Positions 17,124-26,470 of a stretch of 64,000 bases of DNA are shown piece by piece. The notes beneath the pieces were generated by a model that was given only the letters and a program-made list of their open reading frames with translations, had not been told where the DNA came from and ran no database searches. The stretch spans positions 620,001-684,000 of the forward strand of contig NC_015164.1 in assembly GCF_000190575.1 (NCBI RefSeq). The letters run 5' to 3'. Within the stretch, counting starts at the first letter, position 1. Every line of letters starts with the position of its first letter. The stretch is from Phocaeicola salanitronis DSM 18170. GTDB lineage: Bacteria > Bacteroidota > Bacteroidia > Bacteroidales > Bacteroidaceae. A program made the position numbers and the translations under genes.

Positions 17124-18770
17124 ATGAAAAGGTGGAGTTATTTATTCATGGCAATGGGTATCGCTACGGCATTTTCAGCTTGTAGCGATGAGGTTGACTT
17201 GTCAGCAAACAACGGAGGAGGTACAGAAGAAAGCACAAGCCAAGTGTTTATGCAATTCAATCTGGAACTTCCGGCAGTATCACGCAGCACTACGACTTCG
17301 GATGATGACGATGACTATGTTTCATCCGATGCAGGAGTGGAAATCGGGAAGGATTACGAAAACCAGGTTTCAGAAGTTTTGGTGGTAATCACAGATGCTA
17401 CAGATGACAAGTTTATAACGAAAAGTTCTGTAGTAACCGCTACTCCTACAGCTAATAATACCACTTATGTAGTTCCATTCAGCACTACGGCATTGACAAG
17501 TTATGTAGGAAAATCTGTAAATGTATATGTTTACTGCAATCCGACACAAGAACTTAAAGAAGCAGAAAGCATCAATGTAAATATGATGACTTATGCATTG
17601 AAATCTGAAACTGATGAAACTATTTGGACTAACAATAAATTTTTGATGACCAATGCAGATGACGATTATGAGCGGACTTTGCCTGCCAATTTAGATGATT
17701 ATAGAGTCGAGACCAATCCATTTGACTTAGAAACTATCAAAGTAGAGCGTGCCGCCGCCCGTTTTGATTATAAATCAACGGTTACTGACGAAACCTATAC
17801 GTTAATGGAAGATGAAGAAGGAAAGCCGGAAGTAACAGTAACCTTAACGGATATGGCATTGGTAAACTTAAGCAAAGAGTTCTATTACCTGCGACGGGTA
17901 TCTGCTGATGGAACCAATACATCTGCTACTATTGGTGGTACTGAAGTAGGTGGAACATCTGCTAATTATGTGGTAGATACGGATGCGGACTGGAAAAGTT
18001 CTTATTCTTCAGGCAGCGAATCTGACCATTTCTATTATATTTATCAGCCTAATGATGCCAGTGCTTCGACTTATGATTGGGATAGAATCACGGATGTTAC
18101 AGGAACAAACGGAACAGATGATAACAATAATAGTTGGAATACAGATAACTCAAAAGGCGATTACAAAATCTGGTGTTACGCTACCGAAAACACGATTCCC
18201 GCTCAAGTTTCCAATCAGAAGAAAGGCATCACTACCGGGGTGGCTTTCAAAGGAGAAATTAAAGGCGTAAGTGAGGGTATGAAAACTTTGTTGAATGGTA
18301 CCAATACCGTTTATGTATTCGATAACATCCTGTGGGGTACATGGGAGAACGTAGAAAAAGCCGCAGAAGCTACGGAAAGTGATAAAACAACTTTGGCAAA
18401 TCCCTCATTGGCTGCTGCTTATAACGAAGCGACAAAAGAAGGTTACACAGACGCTAAAGCCGTAGCTGCCGGTTTCACCATATTCAGACCGAACACTACT
18501 GGGAAGTACGAAGTCCTTTACTATTATTGGAACCGTCATAACGATAACAACAATAACGGTTCCATGGGTCCCATGGAATTTGCCGTTGTGCGCAACAATG
18601 TGTATAAGCTGAGCGTAACGGGAGTGGATAAGTTCGGTCATCCTACAGACCCGGATGATGACCCCGACCCGGAAAATCCGGAAGACCCGGACGAAGAAGA
18701 CGATGTTTACTTTAAAGTGGCAGTGGAGGTTCTTCCCTGGGTAGTACGCATCAATAATATTGAATTCTAA
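17124..18770 (+). CDS. Mfa1-family major fimbrial subunit (lipoprotein precursor)
   Basis: A 548-residue precursor with a lipobox ending FSAC (Cys 20). Family features include an N-terminal beta-sandwich with a protease-type Arg site (AVSRSTTTSDDDD), a Thr/Asn/Asp-rich middle, and a C-terminal acidic linker (DPDDDPDPENPEDPDEEDD) followed by KVAVEVLPWVVRINNIEF, the terminal strand typical of Mfa1. In type V pili the precursor is lipidated, exported and cut before strand-exchange polymerisation (family knowledge). It is the third gene of the operon; the low-complexity acidic stretch is a likely site of strain variation. Confidence 0.88.
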   Translation: MKRWSYLFMAMGIATAFSACSDEVDLSANNGGGTEESTSQVFMQFNLELPAVSRSTTTSDDDDDYVSSDAGVEIGKDYENQVSEVLVVITDATDDKFITKSSVVTATPTANNTTYVVPFSTTALTSYVGKSVNVYVYCNPTQELKEAESINVNMMTYALKSETDETIWTNNKFLMTNADDDYERTLPANLDDYRVETNPFDLETIKVERAAARFDYKSTVTDETYTLMEDEEGKPEVTVTLTDMALVNLSKEFYYLRRVSADGTNTSATIGGTEVGGTSANYVVDTDADWKSSYSSGSESDHFYYIYQPNDASASTYDWDRITDVTGTNGTDDNNNSWNTDNSKGDYKIWCYATENTIPAQVSNQKKGITTGVAFKGEIKGVSEGMKTLLNGTNTVYVFDNILWGTWENVEKAAEATESDKTTLANPSLAAAYNEATKEGYTDAKAVAAGFTIFRPNTTGKYEVLYYYWNRHNDNNNNGSMGPMEFAVVRNNVYKLSVTGVDKFGHPTDPDDDPDPENPEDPDEEDDVYFKVAVEVLPWVVRINNIEF

Positions 18771-18786
18771 TAAAAACGAGTAACCA

Positions 18787-19791
18787 ATGAAACGGAGTAT
18801 AATCCCGGTTGCAGGTGCGGCATTGCTGGCCGCATTGGTAACCTTCGCGTCATCCTCATGTGATACGGTCTATGACGATGACTTGCAGCCTTGCCCTACT
18901 GGCGTTTCCCTGCATTTTGTCTACGATTACAACATGGAATACGCCAATGCCTTTCCGGCAAAGGTAGATTGTATAACCCTTTATGTGTTCGACAGCGAGG
19001 GGAAACACGTCACCACTTGTACGGAAACCAGCGATGTGCTGAGCCGTGAAGATTATCGTATGCAGATTGACTTGGATGAGGGGGATTACCGTTTCATTGC
19101 CTATGGCGGGTTGGCTTGCCAAGCCCATTCTTTTGCGGTGGGGCAAGAACCGAAGCCGGGAACGCACTGGTCGGAATTGTCGGTCGAAATGGTGCACGAT
19201 AACCTTACGTCCGCCCAAAAGTTGCACGATTTTTATTATGGGACGGCAGAAGGCAAGGTAGAGGAGAACGCCTATAAAGAGGTCACGCTCCGCCTGATGA
19301 AAAACACCAACAACCTCCGTGTGGTGCTTCAGCAGGTCAATGGCAAACCTTTGTCGGATGAAGACTTTACCTTCGCCGTGACCGATGACAACACGTTGTT
19401 TGACAACAGCAACAATCTGACAGCCAACGGAACGGTTACTTATTCGCCTTGGTCGCAAGGATGCCAGTCTGTAGGCGAGAATGAAGGAGAGGTGACGGTG
19501 GCATACGCCGAGTTTTCCACCTCAAGGCTGGTAAAAGAGGAAAGCCATCGTCCCCGCTTGTCCATCCGGCGTGCATCCGACGGGGAAAATATCATAGACA
19601 TTCCGCTGATTGATTACCTGTTGCTGTTGAAAAGCGACGCATACAGCGAAATGGGCGAACAGGAGTTTCTGGACCGTGAAAGTGAATGGTCGTTGATATT
19701 CTTCTTAGATGACCGTGGGGAATGGCTGAAGACACAAATTGTGGTAAACGGCTGGGTAGTCCGGCTGAATGGAATGGTAATCGAATTTTAA
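18787..19791 (+). CDS. FimB/Mfa2-family fimbrial anchor subunit
   Basis: A 334-residue lipoprotein (lipobox SSSC, Cys 24) containing the Mfa2/FimB signature CPTGVSLHFVYDYNMEYANA and VDCITLYVFDSEGKHV near the N-terminus, and a C-terminal strand WVVRLNGMVIEF. FimB/Mfa2 proteins cap and anchor the pilus in the outer membrane and limit its length. It lies 16 bp after the major subunit gene and is higher in GC than the two genes that follow. Confidence 0.9.
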   Translation: MKRSIIPVAGAALLAALVTFASSSCDTVYDDDLQPCPTGVSLHFVYDYNMEYANAFPAKVDCITLYVFDSEGKHVTTCTETSDVLSREDYRMQIDLDEGDYRFIAYGGLACQAHSFAVGQEPKPGTHWSELSVEMVHDNLTSAQKLHDFYYGTAEGKVEENAYKEVTLRLMKNTNNLRVVLQQVNGKPLSDEDFTFAVTDDNTLFDNSNNLTANGTVTYSPWSQGCQSVGENEGEVTVAYAEFSTSRLVKEESHRPRLSIRRASDGENIIDIPLIDYLLLLKSDAYSEMGEQEFLDRESEWSLIFFLDDRGEWLKTQIVVNGWVVRLNGMVIEF

Positions 19792-19800
19792 CGTACGGAT

Positions 19801-20910
19801 ATGAAAAGATGGTTTCTCTATATAGGTGCATGTTTGCTGGCGTTCGTCTGCTTTGCCTGTACGGGCGAAATGGAGGCAGACGGCAGTGGCAAGGAAAGGA
19901 GCATAAAACTCCAGTTGCAGCTTTCCTTGCCTATGGACGCATCTGCCCGTACGACACGCACGACATCCGGTTTTGAAGCAGGCAGCAAGTATGAAAACTA
20001 CATCAATTTCAACGATGTAAACAGTTACCGGATCTATTTCTTCGATACAAACAACAACTATATTACCCGGTTTATTCCAACCAAGACCGTAATGACCGAA
20101 GCGACTGAATACACGTTGTATAGTGTGGAAGGGGAAGTGCCGGAGGATGTCCTCCGACATGCATCAAATAATGCAATGGATTTCAAGATTGTTGTTTTGG
20201 CGAATTGGGAAAATTACGAAGAACCTGAAGCAGGAAGCGCACTTAAAACGATTTGCAATGCGGATTGGGCACAATTCGAGATTTTAAAGTCTTTTGAACT
20301 GGGCGAAGAGAACCTTATCCCTTTCTATGGTGTCAACGAATACGAGGATGTACCGGTTCAGTATGGCGGAACCATCACTTTAAAAGAATCTATCCCATTG
20401 CTTCGTGCCATGGCGAAAGTGGAGGTAATACTCGACAAAGAAGACGAGTTGGACACGGAAGAGGTGTCTTTTAGCGATGTTACCCTTCACGGCTATAATT
20501 CAAAAGGTTATTGTGCTCCTATGAATGGTGCATATCCACAGAACGGGCACATTTTGCATTTGATTGGAGACCAGAACGAAGAGGGTTCAATCAATAAGAC
20601 TATCCCTTTTTTACGAACCCAATCAGACAATAAAAAAGAAACATGGATAGCTTATGTCCCAGAGTATGACAATACATCGGACGAGGACAATGCCGCTTAT
20701 ATCGAACTTCGCTTTGATATTCAAACAGAAACGGATGAGAAAGATTTTGTCATTCACTTTGCGGATGATCAAACAGATATTGAGAATACATCTTTTGATA
20801 TTACCCGCAACCACCTTTACCGTTTCAATGTAACGATAGACCCCAAAGGAAATTTGGCGGTTGAAGTGAATGATTGGGAAAATGTTTTTAATAATGATTT
20901 TATTTTCTAA
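19801..20910 (+). CDS. Fimbrial accessory/tip lipoprotein, Mfa-like
   Basis: A 369-residue lipoprotein (lipobox CFAC, about Cys 20) with an Arg-containing cleavage-like site (ASARTTRTTSGFEAGS), a fimbrillin-type N domain (YRIYFFDTNNNYITRFIP) and a C-terminal strand (LAVEVNDWENVFNNDFIF). It resembles minor subunits such as Mfa3/Mfa4 that sit at the pilus tip. Exact equivalence cannot be settled without structure or profile searches. Its stop overlaps the next ATG by one base. Confidence 0.78.
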   Translation: MKRWFLYIGACLLAFVCFACTGEMEADGSGKERSIKLQLQLSLPMDASARTTRTTSGFEAGSKYENYINFNDVNSYRIYFFDTNNNYITRFIPTKTVMTEATEYTLYSVEGEVPEDVLRHASNNAMDFKIVVLANWENYEEPEAGSALKTICNADWAQFEILKSFELGEENLIPFYGVNEYEDVPVQYGGTITLKESIPLLRAMAKVEVILDKEDELDTEEVSFSDVTLHGYNSKGYCAPMNGAYPQNGHILHLIGDQNEEGSINKTIPFLRTQSDNKKETWIAYVPEYDNTSDEDNAAYIELRFDIQTETDEKDFVIHFADDQTDIENTSFDITRNHLYRFNVTIDPKGNLAVEVNDWENVFNNDFIF

Positions 20911-23282
20911 TGTTTATGAGGTATCTTGTATTTCTTTCTGCAATATTATGTGCAAATATTCTGTTAGGAAGCTGTTCCGAAGAAAAATTGGCAGCAGATA
21001 AAGAAACTTCTTCTAATTTTGAAGAAGGGGAATTGACATTGGCATCTCTCAAATTGGCTGTTAATAGTTTTGAAGTTGATGTACAATCTGATTCAAGAGC
21101 ACCGGAAGAAGATACAGAGGCGGAAAGAGCTATCCATGATATTTGGGTATTTCAATTTGATGCAACAGAGAATCATAATCTGCTTATCTATCCTCGTTAT
21201 TATACTATTGCTAATCAGTCGGAACTGGATAACCTTCAAGTGTGGCTGAAGCCCAACATCACGTCTACCGTTTATATAGTGGCAAATACCAACCAACCGA
21301 ACTGGATAACCGACGAAACAGATGTTAGTTCTCGTGCAAATTTAGAAGCCCAAGAATTATATAATTTAGAACCCCAATTTACGAATGAAGGACAAAGCCT
21401 TTCCATTCCGATGACAGGATATAAAGACAATGTAATAATTAATGAAGAAAGTGGAACGGCAACGAATGAAGTTACTATTCCCGTCACCCGTATGTTTGCC
21501 AAATTGTGTGTAAAAGCAAATATAAACATTGATTATATGACATTGCGTTCTATAGCTATCAGCCGAATCCCTAAAGCCAGCAAAGTGACTGCACGGACAG
21601 GAGAAGGTGATGATAAAACAGACTATCAAAACGGATATTATTACTGGAACACAACGACTTTCGATTTAAATGGTGAAGAAGAACATATAGTATATGTTGC
21701 GGAAAATATGCAAGGAATCATAGAAGAAGATAATAACTCAGGAAAAAATGAAGGAAATGCTCCGGCAAAAGCCCTTCGATTGACCGTTGAAGTAGACAGA
21801 AAAGATCCGGTTACCGGAGATAATACACACCCCAATTATGTCGTTTATCCTGGAGGAAATGTATTAACAGATTTCAATATTAAACGGAATTGTATTTATA
21901 ATGTAACCATTAACATAACCTGGGATCAAGATGTGCATATACCTTCCTCTAATTGTTTTGTCGTAGTACCAGGCAATCTGCTTTCGTTCGAGCCTTATTA
22001 TCGTGAAGAAAAAGGGGGAGGTTACAACTTCAAAGATTATCTGGATGTAAATGACGAAACAGGGAAAAAAGTCATTGACAAAGTGGAGATTATCTGGCAG
22101 TCAAAGGATGCTATTGGTGACAACTCTAATGGAGACCTTGTTTGGTATAATTCAGAGACACAAAAAATCTATGTTAAAACGAATACAGAAGGTAACGCAT
22201 TAATAGCTGCTTACAACAAGGACGATGAGATTATTTGGTCATGGCATATTTGGGTAACAGACCATGACCCTGCCAATTTAAGCAATGCCGTCAGGTATAC
22301 AACTTATGTGTGGGATAGTAATGGGATTTATCCTGACCGACCTCGAACTTCCGGATTGGAAGTCATGTCTTGCAACTTAGGGGCATTGGCTAATGAGCCG
22401 GAAAACGGTCAAGACACAAAACCTTTTGGGATGTTATATCAATGGGGACGGAAAGACCCATTTCCTCCTGTATTAAAAGGAAATCCTGGAAACTATACGG
22501 TTCAAAATGTAGGAGAATATTATGATAATTCCAATGAACAAGTTGTGGGGATGACTTCGGCTGTAGACTCGACCCAGCTTTTTCATTCAATATCAGGAAC
22601 TTATATGTTAAACTTGAGTGACCCTGTATATTATGCGATTCAGCATCCCACTGTTTTTATATGTGGAACAAAAGAAGTTATGAAAGGAGAACAGTATGTA
22701 GAAAATATTTTAAATTATGTTGCGGAAGGGGATTGGAATCACAAACACGATGACAAACTATGGGGAGGATTACCGCCCGCAGATGATGGTAGCATGGAAA
22801 AATACACGATTAACTCACAAAGGAATGTACATATATATGATAATTATGGATCTTCAAAAACGATTTTTGACCCTTGTCCCTATGGCTGGAGAACAGCACC
22901 TGGCGAGTTATGGTTAGGATTTACTAAAACAGGACTTAATCCCACGAATTGGGATGAGGTCAATAATTATCCGGCACCAGGTTGGAATTCATCTTGGTGG
23001 GGTACTTATATTTATATGCAAAGTTGGAAAGGGGAAAACGGGAATGGTTACACTTATTTTCCTAATCAAGGAACTCGTGTAGGCGATGGATATGGCATAA
23101 GAGTTGGAAGTTGCGGGAATTACCATAATGCTACTACAGACAGTGATAACCGGGTAAATATTTTACATATTCATAATAGTGCAAGATTATTTCATATTTT
23201 TGAATTCGAATTTCCGATGTATTATGTCAAATCAGTCGCCGGCCCTATCCGCTGTGTTCGTGACCCCAATCCAGGACAATAA
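20910..23282 (+). CDS. Large tip-type fimbrial lipoprotein (DUF4906-like, FSMP-like C-terminus)
   Basis: A 790-residue lipoprotein (lipobox LLGSC, Cys 22; an alternative start at 20916 gives MRYLVF). Residues 60-330 resemble DUF4906/fimbrillin tip proteins (RAIHDIWVFQFDATENHNLL, NTNQPNW). Residues 460-790 contain a separate domain with FGMLYQWGRKDPFPP, DPCPYGWRTAPGELW and PIRCVRD, as in the Fibrobacter-type paralogous domain found in Bacteroidales surface proteins. It is the last operon gene, AT-richer than the pilin genes, and is a likely adhesive tip. Binding target is unknown. Confidence 0.78.
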   Translation: MFMRYLVFLSAILCANILLGSCSEEKLAADKETSSNFEEGELTLASLKLAVNSFEVDVQSDSRAPEEDTEAERAIHDIWVFQFDATENHNLLIYPRYYTIANQSELDNLQVWLKPNITSTVYIVANTNQPNWITDETDVSSRANLEAQELYNLEPQFTNEGQSLSIPMTGYKDNVIINEESGTATNEVTIPVTRMFAKLCVKANINIDYMTLRSIAISRIPKASKVTARTGEGDDKTDYQNGYYYWNTTTFDLNGEEEHIVYVAENMQGIIEEDNNSGKNEGNAPAKALRLTVEVDRKDPVTGDNTHPNYVVYPGGNVLTDFNIKRNCIYNVTINITWDQDVHIPSSNCFVVVPGNLLSFEPYYREEKGGGYNFKDYLDVNDETGKKVIDKVEIIWQSKDAIGDNSNGDLVWYNSETQKIYVKTNTEGNALIAAYNKDDEIIWSWHIWVTDHDPANLSNAVRYTTYVWDSNGIYPDRPRTSGLEVMSCNLGALANEPENGQDTKPFGMLYQWGRKDPFPPVLKGNPGNYTVQNVGEYYDNSNEQVVGMTSAVDSTQLFHSISGTYMLNLSDPVYYAIQHPTVFICGTKEVMKGEQYVENILNYVAEGDWNHKHDDKLWGGLPPADDGSMEKYTINSQRNVHIYDNYGSSKTIFDPCPYGWRTAPGELWLGFTKTGLNPTNWDEVNNYPAPGWNSSWWGTYIYMQSWKGENGNGYTYFPNQGTRVGDGYGIRVGSCGNYHNATTDSDNRVNILHIHNSARLFHIFEFEFPMYYVKSVAGPIRCVRDPNPGQ

Positions 23283-23372
23283 TACTTTTGCTTATAAGAA
23301 ACATTTTTATATCTCTATCAATAGATAATGGGGAAGCGTCCCCACACATTTTACTTAAATTAGTAATCTTTG

Positions 23373-23410
23373 GAAGCCGGTTCGCAGGGATGCGCGCCGG
23401 CTTCTTTATA
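23373..23410 (+). terminator. Hairpin terminator after the fimbrial operon
   Basis: GAAGCCGG (23373-23380) pairs with CCGGCTTC (23397-23404), followed by TTTAT. It lies about 90 bp after the last fimbrial stop codon. Confidence 0.65.
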
Positions 23411-23476
23411 CCATCGTGATATAGAAATTTTAAAGGAACATATACTGCCAGTGCCTGCATCTCCTGCGCTGTTTCC

Positions 23477-23504
23477 GTAGAGACGATGTGCACATCGTCT
23501 CTAC
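23477..23504. repeat. 28-bp perfect palindrome, second copy
   Basis: Identical to 2460-2487 (half-arm GTAGAGACGATGTG). Flanking similarity (GAAACAGCGCAGGAGAT on the minus strand versus GAAGCGGCGCAAAAAGG at 2489) shows the repeat unit is longer than the palindrome. A partial third copy, GTGCACATCGTCT, lies at about 23587-23599, next to a CACCACAGAGG/CCTCTGTGGTG inverted repeat (about 23546-23588). The 348-bp gap from 23283 to 23630 holds these repeats and the terminator, but no gene. Confidence 0.75.
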
Positions 23505-23712
23505 ATTTGATGGCATAAGTATATGTACAAAATGAATCGACATCTCACCACAGAGGCTTTAAACTTTTTCCTCTGTGCCCTCTGTGGTGCACATCGTCTT
23601 TGCATTTTTCGGGTGGGGTCTTGATGTATCGTAAGCATTCTAAGAAATACACATTGCATGCCCTATAGTTTGATTGTAATTTTGCCCCACATAACAATCA
23701 AACCGAATAGCA

Positions 23713-24036
23713 ATGAACAGAACTGGATTTGAAGAATTAGAAATGCAGGTGCAACAAAGCGGCCTGTCATTGAAGTCGTACCTACGACAGATAGGAGTGA
23801 GTTATTCCACCTATCACTATTGGCAAAAGAAATACTCTGCCGAGAAAGACAGTATCAAACAAGAGCTGGCTCCGATCAATATCAAACGGCCAACAGCAGA
23901 ATTGTCCTTGGATGAACAGGCTCCTTACGGCGTGTCCTTGTTGTTTCCCAACGGGCTCCGTGCCCACTTTGGAAGCGGCTCAGAGAAGCTGTTGATGGAA
24001 GTGTTGAACCAAAGTCTGCAGGAGGGCCATGTTTAA
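23713..24036 (+). CDS. tnpA: IS66 TnpA-type accessory protein
   Basis: A 107-residue protein with an N-terminal helix-turn-helix (SLKSYLRQIGVSYSTYHYWQ, about residues 18-37) and a tail with GVSLLFPNGLRAHFG, the IS66 Orf1 pattern. In IS66 elements this small protein is required with TnpB and TnpC for transposition and probably binds DNA. Its stop overlaps tnpB by 8 bp. Confidence 0.85.
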   Translation: MNRTGFEELEMQVQQSGLSLKSYLRQIGVSYSTYHYWQKKYSAEKDSIKQELAPINIKRPTAELSLDEQAPYGVSLLFPNGLRAHFGSGSEKLLMEVLNQSLQEGHV

Positions 24037-24397
24037 CTTGAACGACACGATGCGCTACTTCCTGTGTCCCGGCAGGACGGACATGCGCAAGGGCATCAGT
24101 TCGCTGTGCGGGGTGGTGCATGAAAAGATGAAAAGTGAGGTGAAGAACGGCGATGTCTTCATCTTCATCGGCTCCAACCGCAGGCTTATGAAGCTGCTTC
24201 ATGCGGAAGACGGCGGCATGGTGATGTACGTCAAACGGCTGGAGGCCGGACGCTTCAAACTGCCGGAATACGACCCGGAATCAGACAGTTATCCCATGGA
24301 ATGGCGTGACCTGGTAATGATGGTCGAGGGCATTCAGGAAAGCCCGGGGCAGAGGCTCCGGCGGCTCAGGGCAGAGCGTAAGGAGTACCATGTATGA
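24029..24397 (+). CDS. tnpB: IS66 Orf2-like protein TnpB
   Basis: A 122-residue protein with the TnpB signature RYFLCPGRTDMRKGISSLCG, GDVFIFIGSNRRLMKLLHAE and GGMVMYVKRLEAGRF. This is the IS66 TnpB, unrelated to the RNA-guided nuclease of the same name. Normal length for the family. It overlaps tnpA by 8 bp, so it is translationally coupled. Confidence 0.93.
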   Translation: MFNLNDTMRYFLCPGRTDMRKGISSLCGVVHEKMKSEVKNGDVFIFIGSNRRLMKLLHAEDGGMVMYVKRLEAGRFKLPEYDPESDSYPMEWRDLVMMVEGIQESPGQRLRRLRAERKEYHV

Positions 24398-24483
24398 CAT
24401 GTCTTTTATTGAAAAAAGTGCTGGTATTATTGTATAATCCATTAATAATTAGTATCTTTACATCAGTAAAAAAGAGACAGGCA

Positions 24484-26109
24484 ATGGATGAAAAAGCTAT
24501 ATTACTCAAGACGATAGAAGGGCTGAATGCCTCTATTGCTTCATTGTCTGCCACTAATAAAAAACAGGCTGAGCAGAATGAAAAACTGCAGGCGCGCATC
24601 AAGGAGCTGACGGCTCAGGTCGCATGGCTGAACCGTCAGCTCTTTGGGCGTAAATCGGAGAAGCTTCGCGCATATGACCCTAATATCCCCGATCTTTTTG
24701 CAGACGAGTTTGCCGGACTCCAACATCAGGCGGAAGAAAAGCGCGACGAAGCCGTTGGGAAGATTGAAAAGGAATCGGCGGAAGTACGGAAGCAGAATCG
24801 TCAGAACCGAAAAATGATAGAGGACTTACCCGTACTGGAGACCGAGACAATAGAACCGACAGGTGTTGACCTGTCTTTATACCGTAGAATAGGCGAAGAG
24901 ATAACAAAAGTCGTCAAACACAAGCCGGGCATGCTTTACGTCAAGGAAATCATCCGTCCCAAATATGCACTCAAGGACAGCACCATGCTTCCTCCGGCTG
25001 GACAGAAAGGAGTGGAGATTGCCCCCATGCCGCTGATGCCTGTTGACAAGTGCATCGCTGATACCAGCCTGCTTGCCGAGATACTGCTTCAGAAGTATGA
25101 ATACCACGTCCCGTTCTACCGTCAGATACGGCAATACAGGCATCTCGGGCTGAAAGGCCTTACGGAAAGCACGCTGGACGGATGGTTCAAGAAGACGGTA
25201 GAACTGCTGAAGCCCCTGTATGAGTCGCTTAAGAAAGAGGTCTTCTCTTGCGACTATGTGCAGGCGGACGAGACCACCATCCCGGTCATCAACAGAGGAA
25301 AGCACAAGGCGGAAAAGGAATACCTCTGGATGGTCAGGTCTGTCATGGAAAAACTGGTCATCTTCCATTATGACATGGGATCCCGGGCCGGATCAGTCAT
25401 CGAATCACTGGCAAGCCAATACCGCTTCAAAGGATACCTTCAATGCGACGGTTTTGCAGGCTATGAGACAGCCTTCAAGACCAACCCCGACGTGCGGCTG
25501 GTCAATTGCATGGCGCATATCCGCCGTGATTTTGAGCATGCCTTGGGTGAAAACAAAAAGGAAGCCGAATATGGGCTGGCCCAGATACAGTACATGTACA
25601 GGATTGAGCACTGCTGCGATAAGGCGGGCTTGTCGTTCGACGGACGCAAAGCGAAACGCCGGGAACTGACACGCCCAATCATGGAGGCCATGAAGACGTG
25701 GATGGAAACGGAAGGCATCAAATACAGTCCCCAATCGCTAATCGGCAAAGCTGTCTCGTATGCCTATACCCGATGGGACAACATGATGAGATGCCTGGAG
25801 GACGGACGCCTGCTTTTGGACAACAACCTGGCGGAAAATGCCATCCGGCCAATTGCTTTGGGGCGCAAGAACTATCTCTTCTGCGGTAATCACGAGGCTG
25901 CCGTTAACATGTCTGTAATCTGTTCCCTGCTGGCCACCTGCAAGGCACACGATGTGAACCCAAGGGATTACCTGAAGGATATCATTGCCCAAATGCCGTA
26001 TCATAAGAAGTCCGCTGATGAGGAACTGCTTAACCTTCTTCCGCACAAATGGAAACTGCAACATCCGGAGAGCCTGTTGACCAAACAAACTGTAGAATCC
26101 GCCAACTAA
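24484..26109 (+). CDS. tnpC: IS66 transposase TnpC (DDE)
   Basis: 541 residues from ATG 24484 (preceded by AAGAGACAGG); an upstream ATG at 24394 overlaps the tnpB stop but adds an atypical leader. N-terminal coiled coil and LZ_Tnp_IS66 region (AQVAWLNRQLFGRKSEKL), an IS66 zinc-finger-like and DUF6444-type linker, and a DDE core including the first Asp in VQADETTIPV, second Asp in LQCDGFAGYE, and Glu in DNNLAENAIRPIALGRKNYLF. The C-terminal SVICSLLATCKAHDVNPRDYL is the IS66_C domain. Intact. Confidence 0.93.
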   Translation: MDEKAILLKTIEGLNASIASLSATNKKQAEQNEKLQARIKELTAQVAWLNRQLFGRKSEKLRAYDPNIPDLFADEFAGLQHQAEEKRDEAVGKIEKESAEVRKQNRQNRKMIEDLPVLETETIEPTGVDLSLYRRIGEEITKVVKHKPGMLYVKEIIRPKYALKDSTMLPPAGQKGVEIAPMPLMPVDKCIADTSLLAEILLQKYEYHVPFYRQIRQYRHLGLKGLTESTLDGWFKKTVELLKPLYESLKKEVFSCDYVQADETTIPVINRGKHKAEKEYLWMVRSVMEKLVIFHYDMGSRAGSVIESLASQYRFKGYLQCDGFAGYETAFKTNPDVRLVNCMAHIRRDFEHALGENKKEAEYGLAQIQYMYRIEHCCDKAGLSFDGRKAKRRELTRPIMEAMKTWMETEGIKYSPQSLIGKAVSYAYTRWDNMMRCLEDGRLLLDNNLAENAIRPIALGRKNYLFCGNHEAAVNMSVICSLLATCKAHDVNPRDYLKDIIAQMPYHKKSADEELLNLLPHKWKLQHPESLLTKQTVESAN

Positions 26110-26248
26110 CCACAACGTCAACATACAGGTTCAACAAAACTATAGCGACTGTCACTATGAATCCAATAGTAACAGTCGCTATCATTATATAGATATTTAA
26201 TGACTGTAGTTTATCGAATGCTTACGATGTATCTGTGAAGGGGATACG

Positions 26249-26273
26249 AAAAAAGCCTCTTGAGAGAGAGGCT
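26249..26273 (-). terminator. Terminator of the tRNA-Arg array
   Basis: On the minus strand AGCCTCT pairs with AGAGGCT and is followed by six T residues. It lies just after the last tRNA, between it and the IS66 element. Confidence 0.75.
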
Positions 26274-26279
26274 CTTTTG

Positions 26280-26353
26280 TGACCGCGACAGGATTCAAAC
26301 CTGTAACCGGCTGATCCGTAGTCAGCTACTCTATTCAGTTGAGCTACGCGGCC
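26280..26353 (-). tRNA. tRNA-Arg(ACG)
   Basis: A 74-nt cloverleaf on the minus strand. Acceptor 5' GGCCGCG pairs with 3' CGCGGTC, D arm GTAGCTCAACTGAATAGAGT, anticodon stem-loop GCTGA-CTACGGA-TCAGC with anticodon ACG, T arm with GGTTTGAATCC. No CCA is encoded. Last of three tandem copies. Confidence 0.95.
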
Positions 26354-26371
26354 AACATTTGTTTTTCGGAG

Positions 26372-26445
26372 TGATCGCGACAGGATTCAAACCTGTAACC
26401 GGCTGATCCGTAGTCAGCTACTCTATTCAGTTGAGCTACGCGACC
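26372..26445 (-). tRNA. tRNA-Arg(ACG), second copy
   Basis: Identical to the other copies except for the acceptor stem, where GGTCGCG pairs with CGCGATC, a compensated change of one base pair that replaces G-U/C-G geometry with a different pairing. Anticodon ACG. Separated by 18 bp from the third and 25 bp from the first gene of the array. Confidence 0.95.
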
Positions 26446-26470
26446 CTCTTTCCTTTCTAACATCGAAGAG

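Larger units (their letters stand above)
23631..26225 (+). mobile_element. Intact IS66-family element with 8-bp target duplication
   Basis: A 2595-bp element starting GTAAGCATTC at 23631 and ending GAATGCTTAC at 26225, flanked on both sides by GATGTATC (23623-23630 and 26226-26233), the 8-bp duplication expected for IS66. It contains tnpA, tnpB and tnpC in order with short overlaps. A hairpin (ATAGCGACTGT/ACAGTCGCTAT, 26142-26182) sits between tnpC and the right end. The perfect duplication and intact frames point to a recent insertion. A promoter (TTG 23654-23656, TAATTTTG 23677-23684) precedes tnpA. Confidence 0.93.

Noticed and set aside
24029..24397. TnpB as an RNA-guided nuclease
   Set aside because: Sequence is the short IS66 Orf2 type, not the IS200/IS605 TnpB; no RuvC motifs.
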